Of a DNA stretch of 64,000 bases, positions 55,712 through 63,071 are shown in pieces. The notes under the pieces were generated by a model that saw only the letters and a list, made by a program, of their open reading frames with translations, ran no database searches and was not told where the DNA came from. The position numbers were made by a program, and so were the translations under genes. The stretch is from assembly GCF_022346885.1 (NCBI RefSeq), contig NZ_JAKRNK010000002.1:372001-436000 (forward strand), written 5' to 3'. Every line of letters starts with the position of its first letter. Position 1 is the stretch's first letter. The stretch is from Paenibacillus sp. ACRRX (lineage in GTDB: Bacteria; Bacillota; Bacilli; Paenibacillales; Paenibacillaceae).

Positions 55712-57283
55712 CTAGTAAAGTGGCCCACTAACATCCTCAATAAAAGGCAAAAATTCCCCCTGAAGCAAAGCGGCAGCGATCCGCTCAATATCAGCGCTCG
55801 TCGAACGATCCGTTAATACGGGAGGCACCAGCTCTCGCACCTTGTCAAATAATACACGTGTAGCCGGGGCCAACAGTTCTTCCCCGCGAAACTGAATCGC
55901 TTCTGCCGCGCAGATCAGCTCAATAGCAAGCACCTTGGCTGAATTGGCGATCACTTGTGCGGCATGCCGCGCCGCGGTTGTCCCCATGGAGACATGATCT
56001 TCCTGGTTCGCGGATGATGGAATAGAATCAACGCTTGCCGGATGAGCAAGCACTTTATTTTCCGACACTAAGGATGCGCTTACATATTGTGGAATCATCA
56101 TCCCAGACGCGATGCCAGGAGTATGGCTTAAAAAGGCTGGCAAACCACCTGACAGTGCTGGATTCACCAACCGTTCTGTTCGGCGCTCTGAAATGTTAGC
56201 AAGCTCGCTCATGCCAATCTTGAGGAAATCCATTGCAAAAGCGATCGGCTGGCCGTGAAAATTGCCACCCGATATGACAACCCCCTCCTCCATGAACAGT
56301 AACGGATTGTCGGTAGCCGCGTTCATTTCGATCATGAGCTTATCTTCAACATAAGCTAACACTTGACGAGTTGCACCGTGCACTTGCGGCAAACAGCGCA
56401 GAGAGTAAGCATCCTGCACACGCAATTCACCTTGTCGCGTTGCAAGCTTGCTGCCAGTCAACAAGACCCGCAAGTTCTTGGCCACTCCGATCTGCTCTGG
56501 ATAAGGACGAACCCGCTGGATCTCCTCTGCAAACGCATCTGTAATGCCTTGCAGGCATTCGGTAGTCAGCGCCGCGATCACGTCGGCCATCTTCGCCAGA
56601 TTTTGTGATTGAATATATGCCAATGCACCTATTGACGTCATAATCTGGGTGCCATTAATAAGCGAGAGTCCTTCTTTCGCCTGCAATTGAATTGGCTTAA
56701 GTCCTGCGCGGGCCAGCGCTTCTTTGCCTGACATACGCTCACCTAGATAAATGGCCTCTCCTTCTCCCATTAGTACAAGAGCCAGATGCGACAAAGGTGC
56801 CAGATCACCGCTCGCTCCTAGTGAACCCTGCTCTGGCACGACAGGATGTACTCGTCTGTTCAGACAATCAAGCAGCAATTGTAATGTGTCAAGTCGAATA
56901 CCGGAATAGCCTTTTGAGAGCGCATTTGCGCGCAACAGCATTAATGCTCTCACCGTAGACTCCGGCAGCGGCTGACCAACAGCGCAAGCATGGCTTCGAA
57001 TCAAATTTGCTTGCAGTTGGGCGCTGTCCTCAGGGGAGATGGTCACATCACTGAACTTGCCGAACCCGGTTGTGACACCATATACAACCTTGTTTGACGC
57101 CACTAATTTTTCGACCATCGTTCTACAATCCGCAACGCGCTGCACCGCTTCTTCTGCAAGGACTACAGGTGTAAAGTCATAAGCAATTGCACGAACTTGC
57201 TGTAAAGTTAATTCTTCTCCATTCAATACGATAGCAGTTGGAACAAAGTCGTTAGGTGTTGATTGTACGCTCAATTTTGTCAT
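55712..57283 (-). CDS. hutH: Histidine ammonia-lyase
   Basis: First enzyme of histidine degradation, giving urocanate and ammonia. This 523-residue protein has the MIO cofactor loop [20 protein letters not shown] with its ASG tripeptide near 145, plus [27 protein letters not shown] and [17 protein letters not shown] 57283 is only a few bases after AAAGGGG, while TTG 57274 lies at the ideal distance; either could be used. An intrinsic terminator sits just upstream, so the operon may be controlled by antitermination. Confidence 0.95.
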   Translation of the reverse strand: MTKLSVQSTPNDFVPTAIVLNGEELTLQQVRAIAYDFTPVVLAEEAVQRVADCRTMVEKLVASNKVVYGVTTGFGKFSDVTISPEDSAQLQANLIRSHACAVGQPLPESTVRALMLLRANALSKGYSGIRLDTLQLLLDCLNRRVHPVVPEQGSLGASGDLAPLSHLALVLMGEGEAIYLGERMSGKEALARAGLKPIQLQAKEGLSLINGTQIMTSIGALAYIQSQNLAKMADVIAALTTECLQGITDAFAEEIQRVRPYPEQIGVAKNLRVLLTGSKLATRQGELRVQDAYSLRCLPQVHGATRQVLAYVEDKLMIEMNAATDNPLLFMEEGVVISGGNFHGQPIAFAMDFLKIGMSELANISERRTERLVNPALSGGLPAFLSHTPGIASGMMIPQYVSASLVSENKVLAHPASVDSIPSSANQEDHVSMGTTAARHAAQVIANSAKVLAIELICAAEAIQFRGEELLAPATRVLFDKVRELVPPVLTDRSTSADIERIAAALLQGEFLPFIEDVSGPLY

Positions 57284-57307
57284 CCCCTTTCTTGCTTTAG
57301 CAAAAGA

Positions 57308-57348
57308 AAGAGGCTGTGCGGAAGGTACTCTCTTCCACACAGCCTCTT
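57308..57348 (-). terminator. Terminator hairpin in the hut leader (possible attenuator)
   Basis: AAGAGGCTGTG (57308-57318) pairs with CACAGCCTCTT (57338-57348); after one mismatch, five more pairs (GGAAG/CTTCC) close a seven-base loop. The minus strand continues TCTTTTG. It lies 25 bases before the hutH ATG, downstream of the predicted hut promoter. Confidence 0.85.
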
Positions 57349-57446
57349 ATTAAAAGAGTGAACTATGAAATTGTTATCACATCTTCGATGATCGATAAAA
57401 ATCATGAGCCACACTCTTTTCTCAGGTATTTTTAACCATTTGTTCC

Positions 57447-57475
57447 ACTATCACATGAGTATGGCATTCTGTCAA
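57447..57475 (-). promoter_or_regulatory. Probable promoter of the hut operon
   Basis: On the minus strand: TTGACA (57470-57475), 17 bases, GATAGT (57447-57452). The resulting leader, about 155 bases, runs through the terminator at 57308-57348. Confidence 0.6.
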
Positions 57476-57555
57476 GTCCCGTTCGAATGTTTATCGTCGA
57501 TTTCATATTTATTTATCGCAAGACCAGGTTCGCACTCATTTAAGTTTGGTGCATT

Positions 57556-58413
57556 TCATTCCTTGATCATTTCATTGACCATCCGATTTGTCAGTTTGCC
57601 CAAACCTTCTATTTCAATAGTAACAATGTCTCCATCCTGCAAATAGACTCGTTCTTCCGGTGGCAGCCCAAGGACTACACCCTCGGGAGTTCCCGTCAAT
57701 ATGATATCTCCTGGCGCCAAGCTCATATGCTGCGAAATATAACTGACGATCTCATCACAATAAAAGATCATATCCGATGTGTTGGAAGATTGCCGCACTT
57801 CTCCATTAACAGTACAGGAGATAGCCAACTGATTCGGGTTGCCCACCTCATCCGCAGTAACCAGATAAGGACCAAGCGGACTAAAACCGTCACACGATTT
57901 GCCGAGCAGCCATTGCTGCGTGCGCATTTGCAAATCACGCGCAGATAAATCATTGACATTACAATAACCAAATACGTGCGCAAGCGCTTGATCCTTATCC
58001 ACGTACTTTGCCGCTTTGCCTATTACAATAACAAGCTCTGCCTCATAATCCACTTCAGACGTCACTTTGACAGGCAAAGCAATGTCATCACCGCATGCCG
58101 CAACCGTATTGTTGAATTTGTTAAACAAGATCGGGTGCTGCGGGATGGAGGCGTTGGTCTCTTCCGCATGCTTGCGATAATTTAAGCCTACACAGATGAT
58201 TTTCCCAGGATCAGGAACACAAGGCCCAAGCTGCAGCTTAGTTTCATCCAGATAGTGATCTGATTGCTCAGCCGCTGTACGCGCTTGTTCGAGCTTCACC
58301 TTATCGGCAATAATCTCATGCATAGTTCCCACATTGCTAATATCAACTATCCCATGACTGGTCTTGACTCCTGTTTTAAGAGAATGATTTTCGTAATAAG
58401 TAAGCAGCTTCAT
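57556..58413 (-). CDS. Fumarylacetoacetate hydrolase family protein
   Basis: This 285-residue enzyme has an FAH C-terminal fold: KIICVGLNYRKHAEETNA near 73-90, SEVDYEAELVIVIGK (metal acids), GYCNVNDLSARDLQ, GKSCDGFSPLGPYLV, and GDIILTGTPEGV near 245. Relatives cleave diketo acids such as 2,4-diketo-3-deoxy-L-fuconate or -rhamnonate to pyruvate and lactate, or act as ureidoglycolate lyase. The SDR and UxaA genes in the same operon favour the diketo-sugar-acid role; this is inference. Last gene of the operon, 56 bases after the SDR gene. Confidence 0.88.
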   Translation of the reverse strand: MKLLTYYENHSLKTGVKTSHGIVDISNVGTMHEIIADKVKLEQARTAAEQSDHYLDETKLQLGPCVPDPGKIICVGLNYRKHAEETNASIPQHPILFNKFNNTVAACGDDIALPVKVTSEVDYEAELVIVIGKAAKYVDKDQALAHVFGYCNVNDLSARDLQMRTQQWLLGKSCDGFSPLGPYLVTADEVGNPNQLAISCTVNGEVRQSSNTSDMIFYCDEIVSYISQHMSLAPGDIILTGTPEGVVLGLPPEERVYLQDGDIVTIEIEGLGKLTNRMVNEMIKE

Positions 58414-58469
58414 CTTCGTATTATGCCTCCTCTTTTTCCTTTACTTCTCACATCAGTTTATTATGCGTT

Positions 58470-59243
58470 TTATGCGTTTTTCCCAAATACAACGCCCCCA
58501 TCAATATATAAAGGAGAGCCCATCATAAACTTGGATTCATCTGAAGCTAAAAACAAAGCAGCTTGCGCCACATCTTCAGGTGTACCGAGATCGCCGCTCA
58601 ACTGACGTTTCTTCAACGATTCATAGGCTTCATCTGGATTGTCATAGGATTGACGCAAGTATTGCTCGACAAATGGCGTTAGAATCGTGCCCGGAAGCAG
58701 CGCATTTACTCGTATATGATAAGATGCATAATCGACCTGCATCGACTTGGTTAAGGACAGCACAGCTCCTTTAGTTGCCGAATAAGAAGCCCGCCGAGCA
58801 AGACCTATCTCGGCAATGCAAGAAGACATGTTGATGATAGAGCCCCCACCTTGCTTCATCATGTGGGGAATTATATACTTACAGGGCAAAAACACGCCCC
58901 GGATGTTAATGTTGATCACACGATCCCAAGCATCGTGTTCAATTTCATGGATAGCACCTATGCCGCTTACGCCTGCATTGTTAAACAATACATCGATGAC
59001 ACCATATTGATGGATGACTTGTGTCACCATCTCCTGAACTTGCTCCGGGCTCGTCACGTCTGCCTTGATAAAAACAGCTTGCCCACCTGCTTGCTGAATG
59101 AGTGCAACCGTCTCTTCACCTTTTTGCTCGTCAAGATCATTTATGATTACGGTCGCTCCTTCTCTAGCAAATAATAATGCAGTACTTTGTCCGATGCCAG
59201 AGCCTGAACCAGTTATAAGACACACTTTTTGCTGAAGACGCAT
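58470..59243 (-). CDS. Short-chain dehydrogenase (candidate sugar-acid 4-dehydrogenase)
   Basis: This 257-residue SDR has the NAD site TGSGSGIGQS near 11, NNAG near 88, catalytic Ser near 139, YxxxK (YSATKGAVLS) near 153 and PGTILTPFVE. It could oxidise the C4 hydroxyl of 2-keto-3-deoxy-L-fuconate or -rhamnonate, supplying the diketo acid for the adjacent FAH enzyme. It differs from the other SDR of the operon, so the two probably act at different steps. Substrate is inferred only. Confidence 0.88.
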   Translation of the reverse strand: MRLQQKVCLITGSGSGIGQSTALLFAREGATVIINDLDEQKGEETVALIQQAGGQAVFIKADVTSPEQVQEMVTQVIHQYGVIDVLFNNAGVSGIGAIHEIEHDAWDRVININIRGVFLPCKYIIPHMMKQGGGSIINMSSCIAEIGLARRASYSATKGAVLSLTKSMQVDYASYHIRVNALLPGTILTPFVEQYLRQSYDNPDEAYESLKKRQLSGDLGTPEDVAQAALFLASDESKFMMGSPLYIDGGVVFGKNA

Positions 59244-59255
59244 CTATCATCCCTC

Positions 59256-59642
59256 CTAACCAGATACTAATATGACGTTTGCATATGGAATTGTATCCCC
59301 TGTACGAACGACTGCCCGAGATTGTTCACTTAACGCTTTAAATTGAACGTGCGGAACAGCAACTATTTTGATGTGCGGCAGCGCCAGTTCCAATGCTTCA
59401 ACATGTTTGGGACTAATGCTTTGCATCTCCTCGGTAAGAATAATCCGATCAATGCTAAACTCTGCATGAATGCTGCGCACAACATCCAATACCGTTGGCA
59501 GATTGTCCGTCAGCGCCAGATCTACCCGTTCTACCTGAACAGGAATCGGAAAGCCGCGGTCTGCCACTGTGATATAGTCTGTATGTCCTGTCTCAGCCAA
59601 CACGCGGTTAAGCTGAGGATGAAGAATGCCGCCTTTTCTCAT
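59256..59642 (-). CDS. RbsD/FucU-type sugar mutarotase
   Basis: This 128-residue protein opens with RKGGILHPQLNRVLAETGHTDYI (first 20 shown: RKGGILHPQLNRVLAETGHT), the RbsD motif with its catalytic-site His, and has VADRGFPIPVQVERVDLALT near 27-46. RbsD and FucU interconvert sugar anomers or ring forms. Placed in a sugar-acid operon, it would supply the anomer used by the dehydrogenase. Its ATG overlaps the stop of the small gene before it (ATGA). Confidence 0.9.
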   Translation of the reverse strand: MRKGGILHPQLNRVLAETGHTDYITVADRGFPIPVQVERVDLALTDNLPTVLDVVRSIHAEFSIDRIILTEEMQSISPKHVEALELALPHIKIVAVPHVQFKALSEQSRAVVRTGDTIPYANVILVSG

Positions 59643-59848
59643 TGTTCTGCCTCCACCATGCTTTGCTGATTTAAATCGGCACGCTGCTCCAAAGTGATCT
59701 GTTCCCGCAATGTAGGCAGAGGACGCTTAAGATGGTATCTTTCAGCTTGATTGCAACAGGTAACACTAACTAATTCCCATCCTAAGATCCCCACTTCCTG
59801 CAGCTTTGTTATTGATTCTGTGCTCATATACTCCCACTGTACGTACAT
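59639..59848 (-). CDS. Small DUF4177-like protein
   Basis: A 69-residue protein, MYVQWEYMSTESITKLQEVG, with LGWELVSV and YHLKRPL, fitting the DUF4177 pattern (WEYxxxx...GWELVSV...YxKR). Family function is unknown. ATG 59848 follows AAAGGAGAG. It is coupled by ATGA to the mutarotase gene and sits 23 bases after the cyclase-family gene, so it is a real operon member and may assist one of those enzymes; that is speculation. Confidence 0.75.
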   Translation of the reverse strand: MYVQWEYMSTESITKLQEVGILGWELVSVTCCNQAERYHLKRPLPTLREQITLEQRADLNQQSMVEAEQ

Positions 59849-59871
59849 TTGGCACTCTCCTTTGTACATCT

Positions 59872-60552
59872 CTATCTCGAACACGTCCATTGCAACGCTA
59901 CAATTCGGGCAGGAGCTCCACTGCTGTCCCTAATCTTGACAGGCATCGCAAACACATGCCAATCCCCCTGCAGCAGCTCCGTATCATTTAGCTGTAAACC
60001 TTCCGCGATCCAGATACCCGCTCCTAGCAGAATACGATGCGTTTCTTCATTGTCGTGTCCGGTTCCCCCAATGCTGAAATGATCGATGCCAACAGCTTTT
60101 ACCTGGTTATCTATTAAATAGCGGGCAGCCTCATTCGACAAATAAGGCGACTCATAAATCCATTCCTTTGTCCAAGCCCGTTTCTCACCCCACCCTGTAT
60201 AAAATAATACGATCGAGTCCGCAGTTAATTGTTTACTGTAGGGTATGATATCTGAAACTGCAATCTGTTCACCTGCAATTTTAGAAGACACATCCACCAG
60301 AACCATCTTTCCTTGGAACTGATCGATGGGAAATTGATCAAGCGTCTTCTCAAATTCCCCCATATGAGCAGGTGCATCCATATGCGTGGCAGTGTGAAGA
60401 TTCATTGTAATCTGCTCCAGCTTCCAGCCGTCGCGGGGGCCTACACAAATATAATCCAACTTTGGCGGCTCAAATGCGGGAAGCACTGGGCACAGATGAT
60501 ATATGTCCTGCGACAGGTCAATCATCTTTTTGATGCTTGGTATATTATTCAC
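59872..60552 (-). CDS. Cyclase-family metal-dependent hydrolase (candidate aldonolactonase)
   Basis: This 226-residue protein belongs to the cyclase/kynurenine-formamidase family (PF04199): IDLSQDIYHLCPVLPAF, the metal motif HTATHMDAPAHM near 53-64 (consensus HxGTHxDAPxH, with Gly changed to Ala), VLFYTGWGEKRAW and GIDHFSIGGTGHDNEETHRI. Family members hydrolyse cyclic amides and esters. The operon has dehydrogenases and a dehydratase but no recognised sugar lactonase, so this enzyme could open the lactone; that is inference. Confidence 0.85.
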   Translation of the reverse strand: MNNIPSIKKMIDLSQDIYHLCPVLPAFEPPKLDYICVGPRDGWKLEQITMNLHTATHMDAPAHMGEFEKTLDQFPIDQFQGKMVLVDVSSKIAGEQIAVSDIIPYSKQLTADSIVLFYTGWGEKRAWTKEWIYESPYLSNEAARYLIDNQVKAVGIDHFSIGGTGHDNEETHRILLGAGIWIAEGLQLNDTELLQGDWHVFAMPVKIRDSSGAPARIVALQWTCSR

Positions 60553-60563
60553 TCGACACTCAC

Positions 60564-61355
60564 CTACCGTTCCATATGGTCATCTGGCTGTGCCGCCTTT
60601 ACCGTCAATCCGCCATCCACCATCAACAGATGCCCATTCACCTGCATGGCCTCGTCGGAAGCAAGGAACACAACGGCATCACCAATCTGCCGCGCTGTGC
60701 CGAGTCGTTTCATCGGATTTGCTTGGATTTCTTTTTCGCGCATACCAGGTGCCGCTAAATACTCCGTACACATGTCCGTGTCCACTGTACTCGGCCCGAC
60801 CGCATTCACATTAATGTTGTACGGACCAAGCTCAATTGCCATTCCTTTGGTCAGCATATGCGCTGCTGCTTTGGAGGATTGATAATGTGGGATCACCGGA
60901 CTAGTCACGACAAGACTTGCCGTGGACAATACGTTTACAATCTTGCCGTATCCCTGTTCGATCATGGAAGCAGATGCCCGCTGCGAACATAAAAAGATCG
61001 ATTTGACATTTGTATTGTAAGTGCGATCCCACGTTTCTTCCGTGACCTTCAAAAAGGACTCGAACGGTGCTATGCCAGCATTGTTCACGAGGATCTCTAC
61101 TTTACCCAACTGACTCTCCACTTCTTGGAACATGGTTTGCACATCATCAAATTTACCGATATCCGCTTTCACGATAATAGCTCGACGCCCGATCTCCTCG
61201 ACCTTCAGCTTCACTTCTTCAGCCTTGGCTTTAGACCCATCGGTATGATAATTAATGGCGATGTCAGCCCCCTCCTCAGCTAATCGAATAACGATGGCTT
61301 CTCCGATTCCGCGGCTTCCACCGGTTACAAGTGCAATTTTATGAAGTAAACGCAT
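60564..61355 (-). CDS. Short-chain dehydrogenase (candidate 6-deoxyhexose dehydrogenase)
   Basis: This 263-residue SDR has TGGSRGIGEA near 11 (NADP-type, with basic context), NNAGIAPFES near 91, Ser near 146, YQSSKAA (YxxxK) near 159 and VNAVGPSTVDTDM. FabG-like SDRs oxidise L-fucose or L-rhamnose to the lactone in related pathways. It lies third in the operon, next to the UxaA-type dehydratase. The exact substrate is not visible in sequence. Confidence 0.88.
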   Translation of the reverse strand: MRLLHKIALVTGGSRGIGEAIVIRLAEEGADIAINYHTDGSKAKAEEVKLKVEEIGRRAIIVKADIGKFDDVQTMFQEVESQLGKVEILVNNAGIAPFESFLKVTEETWDRTYNTNVKSIFLCSQRASASMIEQGYGKIVNVLSTASLVVTSPVIPHYQSSKAAAHMLTKGMAIELGPYNINVNAVGPSTVDTDMCTEYLAAPGMREKEIQANPMKRLGTARQIGDAVVFLASDEAMQVNGHLLMVDGGLTVKAAQPDDHMER

Positions 61356-61435
61356 AGTCCTGTACCTCCACTATTCATTATCAAATTAATTACCTTAGCG
61401 ATAAATGCTGTAAGCTTCACAAGTCATCGACAAAC

Positions 61436-62599
61436 TTATAGACTCGGACCAATACGATTGATGCTAAATTCGGTATGCCCCAGAATCTCAGCTTTAGTTA
61501 GCTTGCCCCCTGCTACAGCCTGAATTTCTGACCATATGGTGTGACCGCTATCCTCGAGACTCGTTCCCCCTCCCATTAGCGCGCTTACGTCTATGTCCAT
61601 ATTGTCAGACATTTGTTTGTACATCGCCGCATTCCCAGTAATCTTGATAACTGGGATAACGGCAGCGCCTGTAGGTGTGCCCCGCCCCGTCGTGAAGCAT
61701 ACAAGATGAACTCCGCCTGCCGCCATCCCGGACACACATTCGATATCGTTGCCAGGCGAATCCATAAAGTACAACCCACCACTCGGCACCTGCTCCGCAT
61801 ACTCGACAATTCCTTCAATTGGCGCCGTTCCACATTTGCTGATACAGCCGAGCGACTTTTCTTCAATCGTACTTAGGCCGCCTGCGATATTGCCTGGACT
61901 CGGATTGCCACCGCGCATATCCGCTCCCATGCGCTCCACTTCTCGCTCAAAGCGATTCACAATGTGGTAAAGACGTTTAGATGTCTCCTCGCTGCGGCAC
62001 CGTTCCGCCAGTACATGCTCAGCTCCGATGATCTCGGTTGTCTCGCCAATAACAACCGTCCCGCCAAATTCAATCAGTCGGTCTGCTGCCACGCCCAAAG
62101 CAGGGTTAGAAGCGATCCCTGATGTTGCATCTGATCCACCGCATTTTACACCGATCTTCAGCTCGCTAAATGGGATCGCTTCCTTTTGCATCATATCCAG
62201 CTTCGCTTGCATCTCAGTTGCAAGGCCTACCCCATGCTCTATCGCCTTAATGGAGCCACCAATAGATTGGATATCAAATACTTCTACCAGCTTGCCTGTG
62301 CTGCGTATCTCGTCTGCTAATGCGATCGGATCGACTACTTCACATCCCAGACTAACGATAATAACACCGCCTACGTTCGGGTTCTTGCCTGTACCTGCTA
62401 ATACATCAAAAGTCCGCTGCTTGTCTGCCCCAATCTGGCTGCAACCATGCTGATGGGGAATTGCAATGCTGCTTGGAACAAGCTGCTGAATACGATTACA
62501 AACTTGATTTGCACAAATGACCGTCGGAATAAGAAGCAAATGATTTCTGATACCGATAACATTTTTATTGCGACGATAGCCTTGAAACGTAGATATCAT
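61436..62599 (-). CDS. UxaA-family sugar-acid dehydratase, C-terminal (large) subunit
   Basis: This 387-residue protein has the altronate/galactarate dehydratase C-terminal fold: IPHQHGCSQIG near 48, VSLGCEVVDP near 82, KCGGSDATSGIASNPALG near 151, and the conserved MRGGNPSPGNIAGGLSTIEE near 228, with Cys residues for an Fe-S or metal site. It is preceded by the gene for the small SAF subunit, as in two-part dehydratases (for example the Campylobacter fucose locus). Likely substrate is a 6-deoxyaldonate such as L-fuconate. Confidence 0.88.
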   Translation of the reverse strand: MISTFQGYRRNKNVIGIRNHLLLIPTVICANQVCNRIQQLVPSSIAIPHQHGCSQIGADKQRTFDVLAGTGKNPNVGGVIIVSLGCEVVDPIALADEIRSTGKLVEVFDIQSIGGSIKAIEHGVGLATEMQAKLDMMQKEAIPFSELKIGVKCGGSDATSGIASNPALGVAADRLIEFGGTVVIGETTEIIGAEHVLAERCRSEETSKRLYHIVNRFEREVERMGADMRGGNPSPGNIAGGLSTIEEKSLGCISKCGTAPIEGIVEYAEQVPSGGLYFMDSPGNDIECVSGMAAGGVHLVCFTTGRGTPTGAAVIPVIKITGNAAMYKQMSDNMDIDVSALMGGGTSLEDSGHTIWSEIQAVAGGKLTKAEILGHTEFSINRIGPSL

Positions 62600-62612
62600 A
62601 TCAAATCTCCTC

Positions 62613-62927
62613 CTACTGACGGGCTTGATCTCCCCGTCCTCTAATACCTTCTAGATTGTGGACGTGCACATGCTCACCTACAACAATTGTACGTGCAGCT
62701 CTGCCTATCACTTCTCCATATTTGCGTACCAGCACACCAGCCTCCATGTCTAAGAGTGCTAGTTTATGACCTAATATAATGTCCTGTTTCAACCGAACAC
62801 TATACTCTTGCCCTTGTACGATATAACTAACCTGCTCGCCAGACTGAAGGAACTGTAAAGCTGTAGCAACATGATCCCGTTCATCCATGACGATAATTTT
62901 GGCATTGGTTTGAATCGGAGTGGACAT
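62613..62927 (-). CDS. UxaA-family dehydratase, SAF-domain (small) subunit
   Basis: This 104-residue protein is a stand-alone SAF domain: AKIIVMDERDHVATAL, SYIVQGQEYSVRLKQDI and GHKLALLDMEAGVLVRKYGE with VGEHVHVHNLEG. It would partner the large subunit 13 bases downstream to form one dehydratase. First gene of the operon. ATG follows AATGGAGGTG. Confidence 0.88.
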   Translation of the reverse strand: MSTPIQTNAKIIVMDERDHVATALQFLQSGEQVSYIVQGQEYSVRLKQDIILGHKLALLDMEAGVLVRKYGEVIGRAARTIVVGEHVHVHNLEGIRGRGDQARQ

Positions 62928-62966
62928 ATAAACACCTCCATTTACTGGGATGATACCGATATCTCA

Positions 62967-62995
62967 AAACTATCATTTAACCCCCTTGCTGTCAA
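62967..62995 (-). promoter_or_regulatory. Promoter of the sugar-acid operon
   Basis: On the minus strand: TTGACA (62990-62995), 17 bases, TAGTTT (62967-62972). Its -35 overlaps that of the divergent LacI gene. Confidence 0.6.
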
Positions 62996-63015
62996 TTCAA
63001 AATTTAGACTACAAT
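62986..63015 (+). promoter_or_regulatory. Promoter of the LacI-family regulator
   Basis: TTGCTG (62986-62991), 18 bases, TACAAT (63010-63015). It shares bases with the opposing -35, so one bound regulator could affect both directions. Confidence 0.5.
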
Positions 63016-63071
63016 AGAGATAGCACTTTTTTTAATGGATGATCACATTTCACACGGAGTGATAACAACGA

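Noticed and set aside
57368..57383. GTGATAACAATTTCA-like segment in the hut leader, also resembling a lac half-operator
   Set aside because: Minus-strand half-site without dyad symmetry; no reason to expect such control here.
57308..57440. HutP-binding UAG repeats in the hut leader
   Set aside because: I looked for UAG triplets spaced by four bases and found no such array.
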